The notes under the pieces were generated by a model. That model saw only the letters and a program-made list of their open reading frames with translations, made no database searches and was not told the DNA's origin. Below are positions 26,507 through 36,477 of a DNA stretch of 64,000 bases, piece by piece; positions within the stretch are counted from its first letter, which is position 1; each line of letters starts with the position of its first letter. The DNA comes from Herbiconiux oxytropis (GTDB taxonomy: Bacteria > Actinomycetota > Actinomycetes > Actinomycetales > Microbacteriaceae): the NCBI RefSeq assembly GCF_024979315.1, contig NZ_JANLCK010000002.1, forward strand, positions 62,001 to 126,000, in the 5' to 3' direction. Made by a program: the position numbers and the translations under genes.

Positions 26507-27819
26507 GTGAGAGGCGGGCACGGGGCGCGATCGGCCGGTCGCGGCCGATGGTGTGGGCACGCGAGCGGGCGTGGCCCTGGTTCACCCTGCACATCGGCAG
26601 CAGGGTCATGCCCGTGCTGCGCGCGATCTGGAAGGTGGTCGGGCCCACCCTCTCGACCGTCTCCGGCTTCGGCTGGGCCGTGCTCACAGCGACCGTGCTC
26701 GCCCTCGTGGCCGGCGCGGTGTTCGGCTGGCGCGAGCTCCTCATCGTGGCGTTCGTGCTGCTCGCCGCCCTCCTCATCGCCGTGGGCTTCGCGATCGGCC
26801 GCTCCGCCTACGCCGTGCGGCTCGACCTCGCCCTCAGCCGCGTCGTCGTGGGCGAACGGGCCGTCGGCCGCATCGCGGTGACCAACACCTCCGCGCGATC
26901 GCTCCTCCCGGCCCGGATCGAGCTGCCCGTGGGCTCCTCGTTCGCCGCGTTCCACCTGCCCCGCCTCGCTCCTCAGGCCGAGCACGACGACCTCTTCGGC
27001 ATCCCCACCCACCGCCGCTCCGTCATCCAGGTCGGCCCGGTGCGCTCGGTGCGGGGCGATCCGCTCGGCCTGATGCGGCGGGAGATCCGCTGGACGGAGC
27101 CGCGCGACCTCTTCGTGCACCCGAGGACCGTGGCCCTCGGCGGCTCGTCGTCGGGCTTCCTCCGCGACCTCGAGGGCATCGAGAGCCGCGTGCTCTCGGA
27201 CAACGACGTCTCGTTCCATGCCCTCCGCGAGTACGTGCCGGGCGACGACCGCCGCTACATCCACTGGAAGACCTCGGCCCGCACCGGCAAGCTCATGGTG
27301 CGCCAGTTCGAGGAGACCCGCCGCTCGCACCTCGCGATCGGCCTCTCGACCAACCGCTCCGACTACGCCGAGACCCCGGGCGACGACCCCGACTACTCGG
27401 CCGAGTTCGAGCTCGCCGTCTCGATCTGCGGCTCCCTCGGCGTGCAGGCCCTCCGCGAGGAGTTCGACCTCACCGTGCTCACCCAGCGCTCGGAGCTGCA
27501 GTCCGAGACCGGCCGTCGCCTGCTCGACGAGCTCTCCGGTGTCGCTCAGACCGAGCGTCGAGAGGCCATCGCGCAGCTCGCGAAGACCCTCGGCAGCTCG
27601 GTGCCGGATGCCTCGGTGGCGTTCTTCGTGTTCGGCAGCACCGTGACGCCCTCGCAGCTGCAGGCCGCCACGGTGCACGTGCCGCTCGGCGTGCGCGTGC
27701 TCGCGGTGTCGTGCCGCCCCGGCGCCCAGCTGTCGCTGCGCGAGATCGGCGAGACGAGCCTGCTCACGGTGGGCGATCTCTCCGACTTCCCGCTCGCACT
27801 CCGGAGGGCCAACAGCTGA
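26503..27819 (+). CDS. DUF58 membrane protein
   Basis: A 438-residue MoxR partner with two adjacent membrane helices (about residues 55-100) and the DUF58 core, marked by YVPGDDRRYIHWKTSAR and KLMVRQFEE. The remainder resembles a von Willebrand-type fold. DUF58 proteins are usually found between a MoxR ATPase and a TgpA-like transglutaminase protein, as here. The ATG overlaps the MoxR stop and its own stop overlaps the next start (TGATG). Confidence 0.9.
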   Translation: MSERRARGAIGRSRPMVWARERAWPWFTLHIGSRVMPVLRAIWKVVGPTLSTVSGFGWAVLTATVLALVAGAVFGWRELLIVAFVLLAALLIAVGFAIGRSAYAVRLDLALSRVVVGERAVGRIAVTNTSARSLLPARIELPVGSSFAAFHLPRLAPQAEHDDLFGIPTHRRSVIQVGPVRSVRGDPLGLMRREIRWTEPRDLFVHPRTVALGGSSSGFLRDLEGIESRVLSDNDVSFHALREYVPGDDRRYIHWKTSARTGKLMVRQFEETRRSHLAIGLSTNRSDYAETPGDDPDYSAEFELAVSICGSLGVQALREEFDLTVLTQRSELQSETGRRLLDELSGVAQTERREAIAQLAKTLGSSVPDASVAFFVFGSTVTPSQLQAATVHVPLGVRVLAVSCRPGAQLSLREIGETSLLTVGDLSDFPLALRRANS

Positions 27820-30275
27820 TGAGCGAACCGATGAGGCCGCGCCGCGCCGCCGCACCCCCTGCTTCCACGCGCGCGTCCACCCCTCGCGCGTCCACCCCCC
27901 TCCTGCCGCCGTTGCCGAGGAACGCCAGGGCGCCGTGGGCGATGGCGATCGACGCCGGCGTGATCGCGCTGCTGCTGTTCGTCTCGGTGCTCGGCTTCGG
28001 GCCCGCGTTCGGCGGGGCCGGCTACCTCGTGGCGGGCATCGGCGGCATCGTGCTCGGCATCCTGATCGGGTTCGCCGGATGGCGGCTGTCGTTGAACATC
28101 GTCATCGTGGCCGCCGTCACCATCGTGGTCTACCTGCTCTTCGGCGGACCGCTCGCGGCCCCCGGCACCACGATCCTCGGGGTCGTGCCGACCTTCGAGA
28201 CGATCCGCACGATCGTGCTCGGCATCGTCTTCTCCTGGAAGGACGTGCTGACCCTCGTCACCCCCGTGGGCGAGTTCGACGGCACGCTCGTGGTGCCCTT
28301 CCTGACCTCGCTCCTGATGGCCGTGCTCGCCACGAGCTTCGCGCTGCGGCTGAAGAACGCCACCTGGGCGCTCCTGCCCGCCGCCGTGCTCTTCGTGACC
28401 GCGATCGCCTTCGGCACGCGGGAAGCCGCGTTCCCGGCCCTGCAGGGGCTCGTGTTCGCCGGGCTCGCGCTCACCTGGGCGGCCTGGCGCCGGCACGAGC
28501 GACGCTCGGCGGCGACCATCGGCACCTCCGGCGCCGGCACTGGCGCCGGAGCTGCGGGTCTCGACGGCTCGACCCGCATCGACCCCGAGACCGCCAAGAA
28601 GCTCCGCACCACCCGTCTCGCGCTCGGCGCCGGCCTCGTCGTGACCGCGCTCGGGCTCGGCTTCGTGACCGGCGGCATCCTCGTGCCTGCCGCCGCCCGC
28701 GAGGTCATCCGCGACCAGATCGTGCCGCCGCTGGACCTCCACGACTACGCGAGCCCGCTCGTGGGCTTCCGCAGCTACGTGCGCGACTTCAAGGAGGAGT
28801 CGCTCTTCACGGTGCAGGGGCTGCCGAACGACGCGCGCATCCGCCTCGCCACCCTCGACGACTACGACGGCATCGTCTACAACGTCGGCGGCGACGGGAC
28901 GACCGGTTCCGGCACGTTCACGCGCGTGAGCAGCGAGATCACCAACGACGTCGAGGGCGACCCCGCCTCGCTCGAGTTCACGATGACCGGGCTCGACGGC
29001 GTGTGGCTCCCCGACACCGGCTACCTCGACGCCTTCCGGTTCACGGGCGACCGCGCCGAGGAGCTCGGCGGCACGCTGCACTACAACGCGGCCACCGGAG
29101 TGGCGCTCAACACCGAGGGCGTGACGGCGGGCGACGAGTACGCGATCGACACGGTGCTGCCCGAGACCTTCAACGACGAGCAGCTCGCCAGCCGCGGGAT
29201 CGACGACATCACGATGCCGCGCGCCACGGGCGTGCCCGACATCGTGGGTTCGCTCGCCTCGGAGTACCTCGGCGACGCCGAGACGCCCATCGAGCAGGTG
29301 CGCAACATCGCCTCGAACCTCAGCCAGAACGGCTTCTTCAGCCACGGTCTCGAGGGCGAGGCCGTCTCCCGGGCCGGCCACGGCGCCGAGCGGATCGCGT
29401 CGCTCCTCGACGCCGAGCAGATGATCGGCGACGACGAGCAGTACGCGGTGGCGATGGCCCTCATGGTGCGCTCGATGGGCATGCCTGCTCGCGTGGTGAT
29501 GGGCTTCTACCCCGACGATTACACGGGCCCCGAGTCGACCTACGAGATCACGGGCGACCAGCTCCACGCCTGGGTCGAGGTGCCGTTCGAGGGCGCCGGC
29601 TGGGTGCGATTCGACCCCACGCCGCCCGAGGACCAGGTGCCGCTCGAGGAGGCCCCGAAGCCCAAGTCCGACCCCAAGGCCCAGGTGCTGCAGCCGCCGC
29701 CCCCGCCGCAGGAGCCCGCGGAGCTGCCGCCGGACATCCGCACCGAGGACACCGACCAGGAGGAGGTCGAGGAGGAGGGCTTCGACTTCCTGCCCGTGTT
29801 CCTGGCGGCGGGAAGCCTGCTGGCGCTCCTGATCGTCGTCTTCACCCCGCTCCTCGTGATCGTGCTGCTGAAGCTCCGGCGCCGCAAGAAGCGCCGGCTC
29901 GCCGCACGGCCCGCCGACCGCGTGAGCGGTGGCTGGGACGAGATCGTCGACCGCGCGGGCGACCTCGGCACCCCCGTGCCGCACGGGGCGACCCGCCGCG
30001 ACGACGCCGCCGCGCTCGCGACCGCGTATCCGGAGGCCCCCGTGCTGGCCGTGGCGACCAGGGCCGACGGCAGCGTCTTCGGCCCGGGCGAGCCGACCGA
30101 GCAGGAGGTCGACCAGTACTGGACCGAGGTCGACTCCATCGTCGACACCATGCGCAGGTCGCGGTCGGCCTGGAAGAGGTTCCTGGCCGCATGGTCGGTG
30201 CGCTCGTTCTTCCGGCGCCGAAGCACCAGCACAGCCCGCAGCACGCCCCGCACCACCACCCGAGGAGGCCGATGA
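27819..30275 (+). CDS. TgpA-like transglutaminase-fold membrane protein lacking the catalytic cysteine
   Basis: An 818-residue protein with several N-terminal helices, an external transglutaminase-core domain, a Pro-rich stretch, one further membrane helix near residue 670 and a basic cytoplasmic tail. The usual active-site pattern G-x-C-E-x-F/Y-A is replaced by GDDEQYAVAMALMVRSMG (codons at 29427-29480), so the cysteine is an aspartate. The histidine motif LHAWVEVPF and aspartate motif RFDPTPPEDQ remain. It is therefore predicted not to cross-link, and may serve as a binding or structural component. It sits between DUF58 and the RDD/FHA gene. Confidence 0.87.
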   Translation: MSEPMRPRRAAAPPASTRASTPRASTPLLPPLPRNARAPWAMAIDAGVIALLLFVSVLGFGPAFGGAGYLVAGIGGIVLGILIGFAGWRLSLNIVIVAAVTIVVYLLFGGPLAAPGTTILGVVPTFETIRTIVLGIVFSWKDVLTLVTPVGEFDGTLVVPFLTSLLMAVLATSFALRLKNATWALLPAAVLFVTAIAFGTREAAFPALQGLVFAGLALTWAAWRRHERRSAATIGTSGAGTGAGAAGLDGSTRIDPETAKKLRTTRLALGAGLVVTALGLGFVTGGILVPAAAREVIRDQIVPPLDLHDYASPLVGFRSYVRDFKEESLFTVQGLPNDARIRLATLDDYDGIVYNVGGDGTTGSGTFTRVSSEITNDVEGDPASLEFTMTGLDGVWLPDTGYLDAFRFTGDRAEELGGTLHYNAATGVALNTEGVTAGDEYAIDTVLPETFNDEQLASRGIDDITMPRATGVPDIVGSLASEYLGDAETPIEQVRNIASNLSQNGFFSHGLEGEAVSRAGHGAERIASLLDAEQMIGDDEQYAVAMALMVRSMGMPARVVMGFYPDDYTGPESTYEITGDQLHAWVEVPFEGAGWVRFDPTPPEDQVPLEEAPKPKSDPKAQVLQPPPPPQEPAELPPDIRTEDTDQEEVEEEGFDFLPVFLAAGSLLALLIVVFTPLLVIVLLKLRRRKKRRLAARPADRVSGGWDEIVDRAGDLGTPVPHGATRRDDAAALATAYPEAPVLAVATRADGSVFGPGEPTEQEVDQYWTEVDSIVDTMRRSRSAWKRFLAAWSVRSFFRRRSTSTARSTPRTTTRGGR

Positions 30276-31585
30276 TGACGGACGCGACGTCGTACCCCTG
30301 CGTGCAGTGCGGTTCGCCCGTGCCCCGCAGCGCCCAGTTCTGCCTGGTCTGCGGCACGCCCGCGGCGGTGCGCAGCCAGTCGGTGGCGCTCGGCCAGGTG
30401 GCAGGGCAGGTGCCGCTCGTCGACTCCTCCGGGCGGCCGATGGACGGCTGGCGGCCCGAACCCGCGGCTCCGCCCATCCGCTACGGCGACATCATCCCGA
30501 GCGGTTTCGGCCGGCGCGTGGTGGCGTTCCTGCTCGACGGCCTCGTCACGAGCGTGCTGTGGCTCGTGATCGTGCTGCCGCTGCTCGCGGTCGGTGTCAT
30601 CGAGGTCGTGACCGACGGCACCGTGGTCTCGGTGTCCGGCCTCAGTGCGGTGCTGCTGTTCCTGCCCCTGATGCTCTACCCGCTCGCCAAGCTCTTCCTG
30701 GAGTCGTTCCTCGGCTTCTCGCTCGGCAAGCTCGTGATGGGCCTCCGGATCGTGAACGTCACGAGGCTCGGCCGGCCGGGGCTCGGCTGGGTGCTGCTGC
30801 GGAACCTCGTGGTGGCCGCGGGCGCCCTCGTCTTCGGAGTGGGCCAGTACGTCGTGCTGCTGTCGCCGCTCTGGGACGGCGAGAAGCGCATGCGGGGCTG
30901 GCAGGACAAGGTCGGCCGCACCTGGGTGATCGACATCAAGGCGGGTCCGAACCCGCTGAAGGCCCTGCCCGGTCAGCTGCTGCTCGACCAGGGGACCTAC
31001 GAGCAGCAGGATCCGGCGCTGTACGGTGCACCTGCTGCACCTCCTGCCCCGTCCGCCCCTGCTGCACCGGCCGCACCGGCGATGGCGCCCGTCGACTACG
31101 CCCCGCCGGCCGCGCCTCCCGCGCCGTCGGCGCCGATCGCCTCCGTGCCGGGCTTCGCCCCCGCGGCCCCCGTGATCACGCCCGCCGAGGCCGCGGCCGA
31201 CGACTTCGAGAGCACGCGCCTCTCCGACTCGGCACGACCCCCTCTCGCCACGGGCGTGACGGTCTTCCGGCTCGACACCGGCGAGATCGTGCCGATCATC
31301 CGCCACGGCGCCCTGGGGCGCGACCCCGTGGCGCCCGGTGGCGACCCGAGCGACGTGCTCATCGCGCTCTCGGGCGACACGCTCTCGGTGTCGAAGACGC
31401 ACCTCGAGTTCGGCGTGGATTCCGGTGCGGTCTGGGTGAGCGACCGCGGCTCCACCAACGGATCGGCGATCGTGCGCGCCGACGGCGTGGAGTACCCGCT
31501 CGACCCCGGCGAGCGCCTCACCGTGGTGCCGGGCGACCGCGTGCGGGTGGGCACGAGGCTCTTCTCGGTGGAGAGTGGAGCATGA
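30275..31585 (+). CDS. Zinc-ribbon, RDD membrane and FHA domain protein
   Basis: A 436-residue three-part protein. An N-terminal zinc ribbon (CVQCG and CLVCG) precedes an RDD membrane domain with GFGRRVVAFLLDGLV and several helices. A long Ala/Pro linker leads to a C-terminal FHA domain with GALGRDP, SKTHLEF and DRGSTNGS, the residues that read phosphothreonine. It probably brings phosphorylated partners to the membrane. The adjacent ATGATG gives two possible starts; 30275 has the better spacing from GAGGAGG. Its stop overlaps the phosphatase start. Confidence 0.88.
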   Translation: MTDATSYPCVQCGSPVPRSAQFCLVCGTPAAVRSQSVALGQVAGQVPLVDSSGRPMDGWRPEPAAPPIRYGDIIPSGFGRRVVAFLLDGLVTSVLWLVIVLPLLAVGVIEVVTDGTVVSVSGLSAVLLFLPLMLYPLAKLFLESFLGFSLGKLVMGLRIVNVTRLGRPGLGWVLLRNLVVAAGALVFGVGQYVVLLSPLWDGEKRMRGWQDKVGRTWVIDIKAGPNPLKALPGQLLLDQGTYEQQDPALYGAPAAPPAPSAPAAPAAPAMAPVDYAPPAAPPAPSAPIASVPGFAPAAPVITPAEAAADDFESTRLSDSARPPLATGVTVFRLDTGEIVPIIRHGALGRDPVAPGGDPSDVLIALSGDTLSVSKTHLEFGVDSGAVWVSDRGSTNGSAIVRADGVEYPLDPGERLTVVPGDRVRVGTRLFSVESGA

Positions 31586-32472
31586 GCGACGAGGAACGAG
31601 CAGGGCAGCAGCGCGGAGCGTACGGAAGCGGGGTGCCGCTCGCGGCGCTGCAGCTCGAGGTGGGCAGTTCGACGCACACGGGGCTCCGGCGCCGGGCGAA
31701 CGAGGACTCCCTGCTCGCCGTCTCGCCCGTCTTCCTCGTGGCCGACGGCATGGGAGGGCACGAGGCCGGCGAGGTCGCTAGCTCGCTCGCGGTCGAGGCC
31801 TTCGCCGCGCTCACCGGGCCCGACTCGCTCGCCCCCACCGACATCCGCACCGCCTTCAAGCGCGCCCACACCACCATCACGGCGCTCGCCTCCTCCGGCC
31901 GGCGCCGCGCGGGCACGACCGTATCGGGCGTGGCCGTGGCCGAGAGCGACGGCACGGCCTACTGGCTCGTCTTCAACCTCGGCGACTCGCGCACCTACCG
32001 TCTCGCCTCGGGCGAGCTCGAGCAGATCAGCGTCGACCACTCGGTGGTGCAGGAGCTGCTCGACGAGGGCGAGCTCGACCGGGCGGATGCCGCCACCCAC
32101 CCGGGCCGCAACGTCATCACGCGCGCTCTCGGCGCGGGCGGCGAGTTCGAGGCCGACTACTGGCTCGTGCCCGTGGAGTCCGGCGACCGCATGCTGATCT
32201 GCTCCGACGGCATCTCGGGCGAGCTCGACGACGAGCTCATCGCGCGCGTGCTGCTCGACGAGGGCACCCCGCAGGATGCCGCCACCCGGCTCGTGCACGA
32301 GGGCCTCACCCGCGGCGGTCGCGACAACCTCACGGCCGTGGTGGTCGACGCCTGGGACTCGGTGTCGGCCGTGCGCAGTGCACCCCAGAGCCGCGACGAC
32401 GAGCACGACGACGGGCGGAACGGCGAGGACACCATCCCCCGCGGGCCGGTCGAGGTCGGCGGAAGGAACTGA
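31582..32472 (+). CDS. PP2C-family Ser/Thr protein phosphatase
   Basis: Metal-dependent phosphatase of 296 residues with every catalytic motif intact: RRANEDSLL, VADGMGGHEAG, AGTTVSG, NLGDSRTYRL, CSDGISGELDD and GGRDNLTAVVV. It should reverse phosphorylation by the kinase encoded at 34099. It is soluble, with no membrane helix. It overlaps the RDD/FHA gene by four bases (ATGA) and is separated from the next FHA gene by one base. Confidence 0.93.
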   Translation: MSDEERAGQQRGAYGSGVPLAALQLEVGSSTHTGLRRRANEDSLLAVSPVFLVADGMGGHEAGEVASSLAVEAFAALTGPDSLAPTDIRTAFKRAHTTITALASSGRRRAGTTVSGVAVAESDGTAYWLVFNLGDSRTYRLASGELEQISVDHSVVQELLDEGELDRADAATHPGRNVITRALGAGGEFEADYWLVPVESGDRMLICSDGISGELDDELIARVLLDEGTPQDAATRLVHEGLTRGGRDNLTAVVVDAWDSVSAVRSAPQSRDDEHDDGRNGEDTIPRGPVEVGGRN

Positions 32473-32473
32473 G

Positions 32474-34098
<1,625 letters not shown>

Positions 34099-34102
<4 letters not shown>

Positions 34103-35712
34103 ACGCGCGCAGGCCCCCCTCCGCGCCTCCCGAGATCCCCGGCTTCGCCTACCTGCAGCTGCTCGGCTCGGGCGGCTTCGCCGACGTCTTCCTCTATGAG
34201 CAGCGCATGCCCAAGCGTCGCGTGGCCATCAAGGTGCTGCTCTCCGAGGCGCTCACCGAGGGCGCCCGCGAGAGCTTCGACGCCGAGGCGAACCTGATGG
34301 CGCAGCTGTCGACGCACCCCTCCATCGTCACGATCTACCAGGCCGACATCTCCTCCGACGGCCGGCCGTACCTCGCCATGGAGTACTGCCCCAAGCCCAA
34401 CCTCGGCGCCCGCTACCGGCGCGAGAAGATCAGCGTGGCCGAGGCGCTGCGCATCGGCATCCAGGTGGCGGGTGCGGTGGAGACCTCGCACCGGGCCGGC
34501 ATCCTGCACCGCGACATCAAGCCCGCCAACATCCTCGTGACCGAGTACAACCGCCCCGCCCTCACCGACTTCGGCATCTCGGTGGCGCTCGTGGGCGGCG
34601 GCGAGCAGGAGTCGGTGGGCATGTCGATCCCCTGGTCGCCGCCCGAGGTCTTCGGCTCGGCGCCGGCCAGCGGAGTGGCAGCCGACATCTACTCGCTCGG
34701 CGCGACGGTCTACACGATCCTCGCCGGTCGCTCTCCGTTCGAGGTGCCCGGCGGCTCGAACTCGGGGCTCGACCTGATCGCGCGCATCCAGGGCTCGCCG
34801 CTCACCCGCACGGGCCGGCCCGATGTGCCGCCGAGCCTCGAGGAGGTGCTCGCCACCGCGATGGCCAAGCGCGAGAGCGCGCGCTACGGCAGCGCCCTCG
34901 AGTTCGCCAGGGCCCTGCAGAAGGTGCAGCTCGAGCTCAGCATGTCGGTGACCCCCACCGACGTGCTCGACGAGCAGGTCGACACCGACGAGGTCGAGGA
35001 GGAGGACGAGGGGCACACCCGCATCCGCGGCATGGTCTCGATCGACCCCACGGGACCGGTTCGGCCCACGACGTCGAGGCCGCCCACGTCGAGGCCGCCC
35101 GCGTCGAGGCCCACGACCCCGCCCGCCGCCGCCGCTCACGAGCCCGTCGAGCACACGATGCTCCGGGGCGGCTCCCCGGCCGCGCCTCCCCGGGTCGACT
35201 CCCGCGGCTTCGTGATCGACGAGCCCGCCCTCGAGACCACGATGCACCGCCCGGCCACCGGCCCCCAGGCCACGGAGGAGGCGCCCTCGAAGCGGCGCGC
35301 GCTGCCCTACATCCTCGGTGCGGCCGCGCTCGTGCTGCTCGTGGGCATCGGCGGCCTCGTCTTCGCCCTCAACCAAGGCGGGAGCCCCGCCCAGCAGGCC
35401 ATCGAGGAGTCCGACGAGCCCGTCGACCAGATCGACATCGGCGAGACGACCGTCGAGAGCCCCACCGAGCTCGTGGGGACCCTCTCCCCGGAGGGCGCCA
35501 CCTTCACCTGGACGAACCCGCACCCCGAGGCGGGCGACGTCTACGCCTGGCAGGTGGTCACGCCCGGCAAGGAGTCCCCGATGTTCAAGACCGACGAGAC
35601 CACCGCCTTCGTGCCGGCCGAGGAGATCGGCGCGGGGCAGGTCTGCGTCGACGTCACCATCGTGCAAGTCGACGGCGACGGTTCCCAGCCCACGACGGCC
35701 TGTGCGGAGTAG
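34099..35712 (+). CDS. Receptor-like Ser/Thr protein kinase (Hanks type)
   Basis: Transmembrane kinase of 537 residues. The kinase domain (about 15-280) has glycine loop GSGGFADVF (23-31), Lys45 in VAIKVL, HRDIKPANIL (HRD at 137-139), DFG 157-159 and SIPWSPPEVF as activation segment end; all catalytic residues are present. A Thr/Ser/Pro-rich linker with a repeated TSRPP unit leads to a membrane helix near 402-424 and a small external domain of about 110 residues with an Fn3-like look. It probably senses an external signal and phosphorylates the FHA proteins or the FtsK-like ATPase. GTG start overlaps the previous stop. Confidence 0.92.
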
Positions 35713-35715
35713 ACC

Positions 35716-36468
35716 ATGATCGACGAGACGACCACCCCTCCCCCCGGTGCCCCCACCACCCGTTCCGACGCGAGCGTGGAGTTCTGCGGCGAGTGGTTCC
35801 CGCTCAGTCACGAGAAGCCGTTCGAGATCGGTCGCGAGGCCGACCTCGACATCGACGACAACCAGTACCTGCACCGCCGGTTCCTGCAGATCTCCAACGT
35901 CGACGGCATGTGGTGGCTCTCCAACGTGGGCTCCCGCCTCAGCGCCACGGTCTCGGATGCGAGCCGCACCATGCAGGCCTGGCTCGCCCCGGGCGCCCGC
36001 ATGCCCATCGTCTTCGGCCTCACCACCGTGGTCTTCACCGCCGGCCCCACGAGTTACGAGTTCACGGTGCACACCACCGCCCCGACCTTCTTCGACTCCT
36101 CCCCCGTGCCCTCGGGCAGCGGCGCCACCACGGTCGGGGCCGTCACCTTCACCGCCTCGCAGAAGCTGCTCATCCTCGCCCTCGCCGAGCCCATGCTGAA
36201 GCGCGAGGGCACAGGCACGAGCGAGATCCCCTCCTCCCAGCTCGCCGCCGAGCGGCTCGGCTGGGCGCTCAGCCGCTTCAACCGCAAGCTCGACAACGTG
36301 TGCGACAAGCTCAGCCGCACGGGCGTGGAGGGCCTGCGGGGCGGGGTCGGCGCACTCGCCACGAACCGACGCGCTCGCCTGGTGGAGTACGCGGTGCTCT
36401 CCCGCCTCGTCACGAAGGCCGACCTGCCCCTCCTCGACCAGCCCAGCGACGACAACGACGACAGGTAG
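35716..36468 (+). CDS. Divergent FHA protein with winged-helix-like C-terminus
   Basis: A 250-residue protein. Residues about 20-115 look like an FHA fold (FEIGREADLDI), but the phosphopeptide-reading positions are altered: LHRRF replaces the usual SRxH and NVGSR the usual TNG. So phosphothreonine binding is uncertain. The C-terminal half (FTASQKLLILALAEPML, then a helical pair ending in RTGVEGL) resembles the winged-helix module found after FHA domains in actinobacterial proteins. It lies between the kinase and the FtsK-like ATPase, with gaps of 3 and 9 bases, and could be a regulator or adaptor. Confidence 0.75.
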   Translation: MIDETTTPPPGAPTTRSDASVEFCGEWFPLSHEKPFEIGREADLDIDDNQYLHRRFLQISNVDGMWWLSNVGSRLSATVSDASRTMQAWLAPGARMPIVFGLTTVVFTAGPTSYEFTVHTTAPTFFDSSPVPSGSGATTVGAVTFTASQKLLILALAEPMLKREGTGTSEIPSSQLAAERLGWALSRFNRKLDNVCDKLSRTGVEGLRGGVGALATNRRARLVEYAVLSRLVTKADLPLLDQPSDDNDDR

Positions 36469-36477
36469 CAGCACCGG

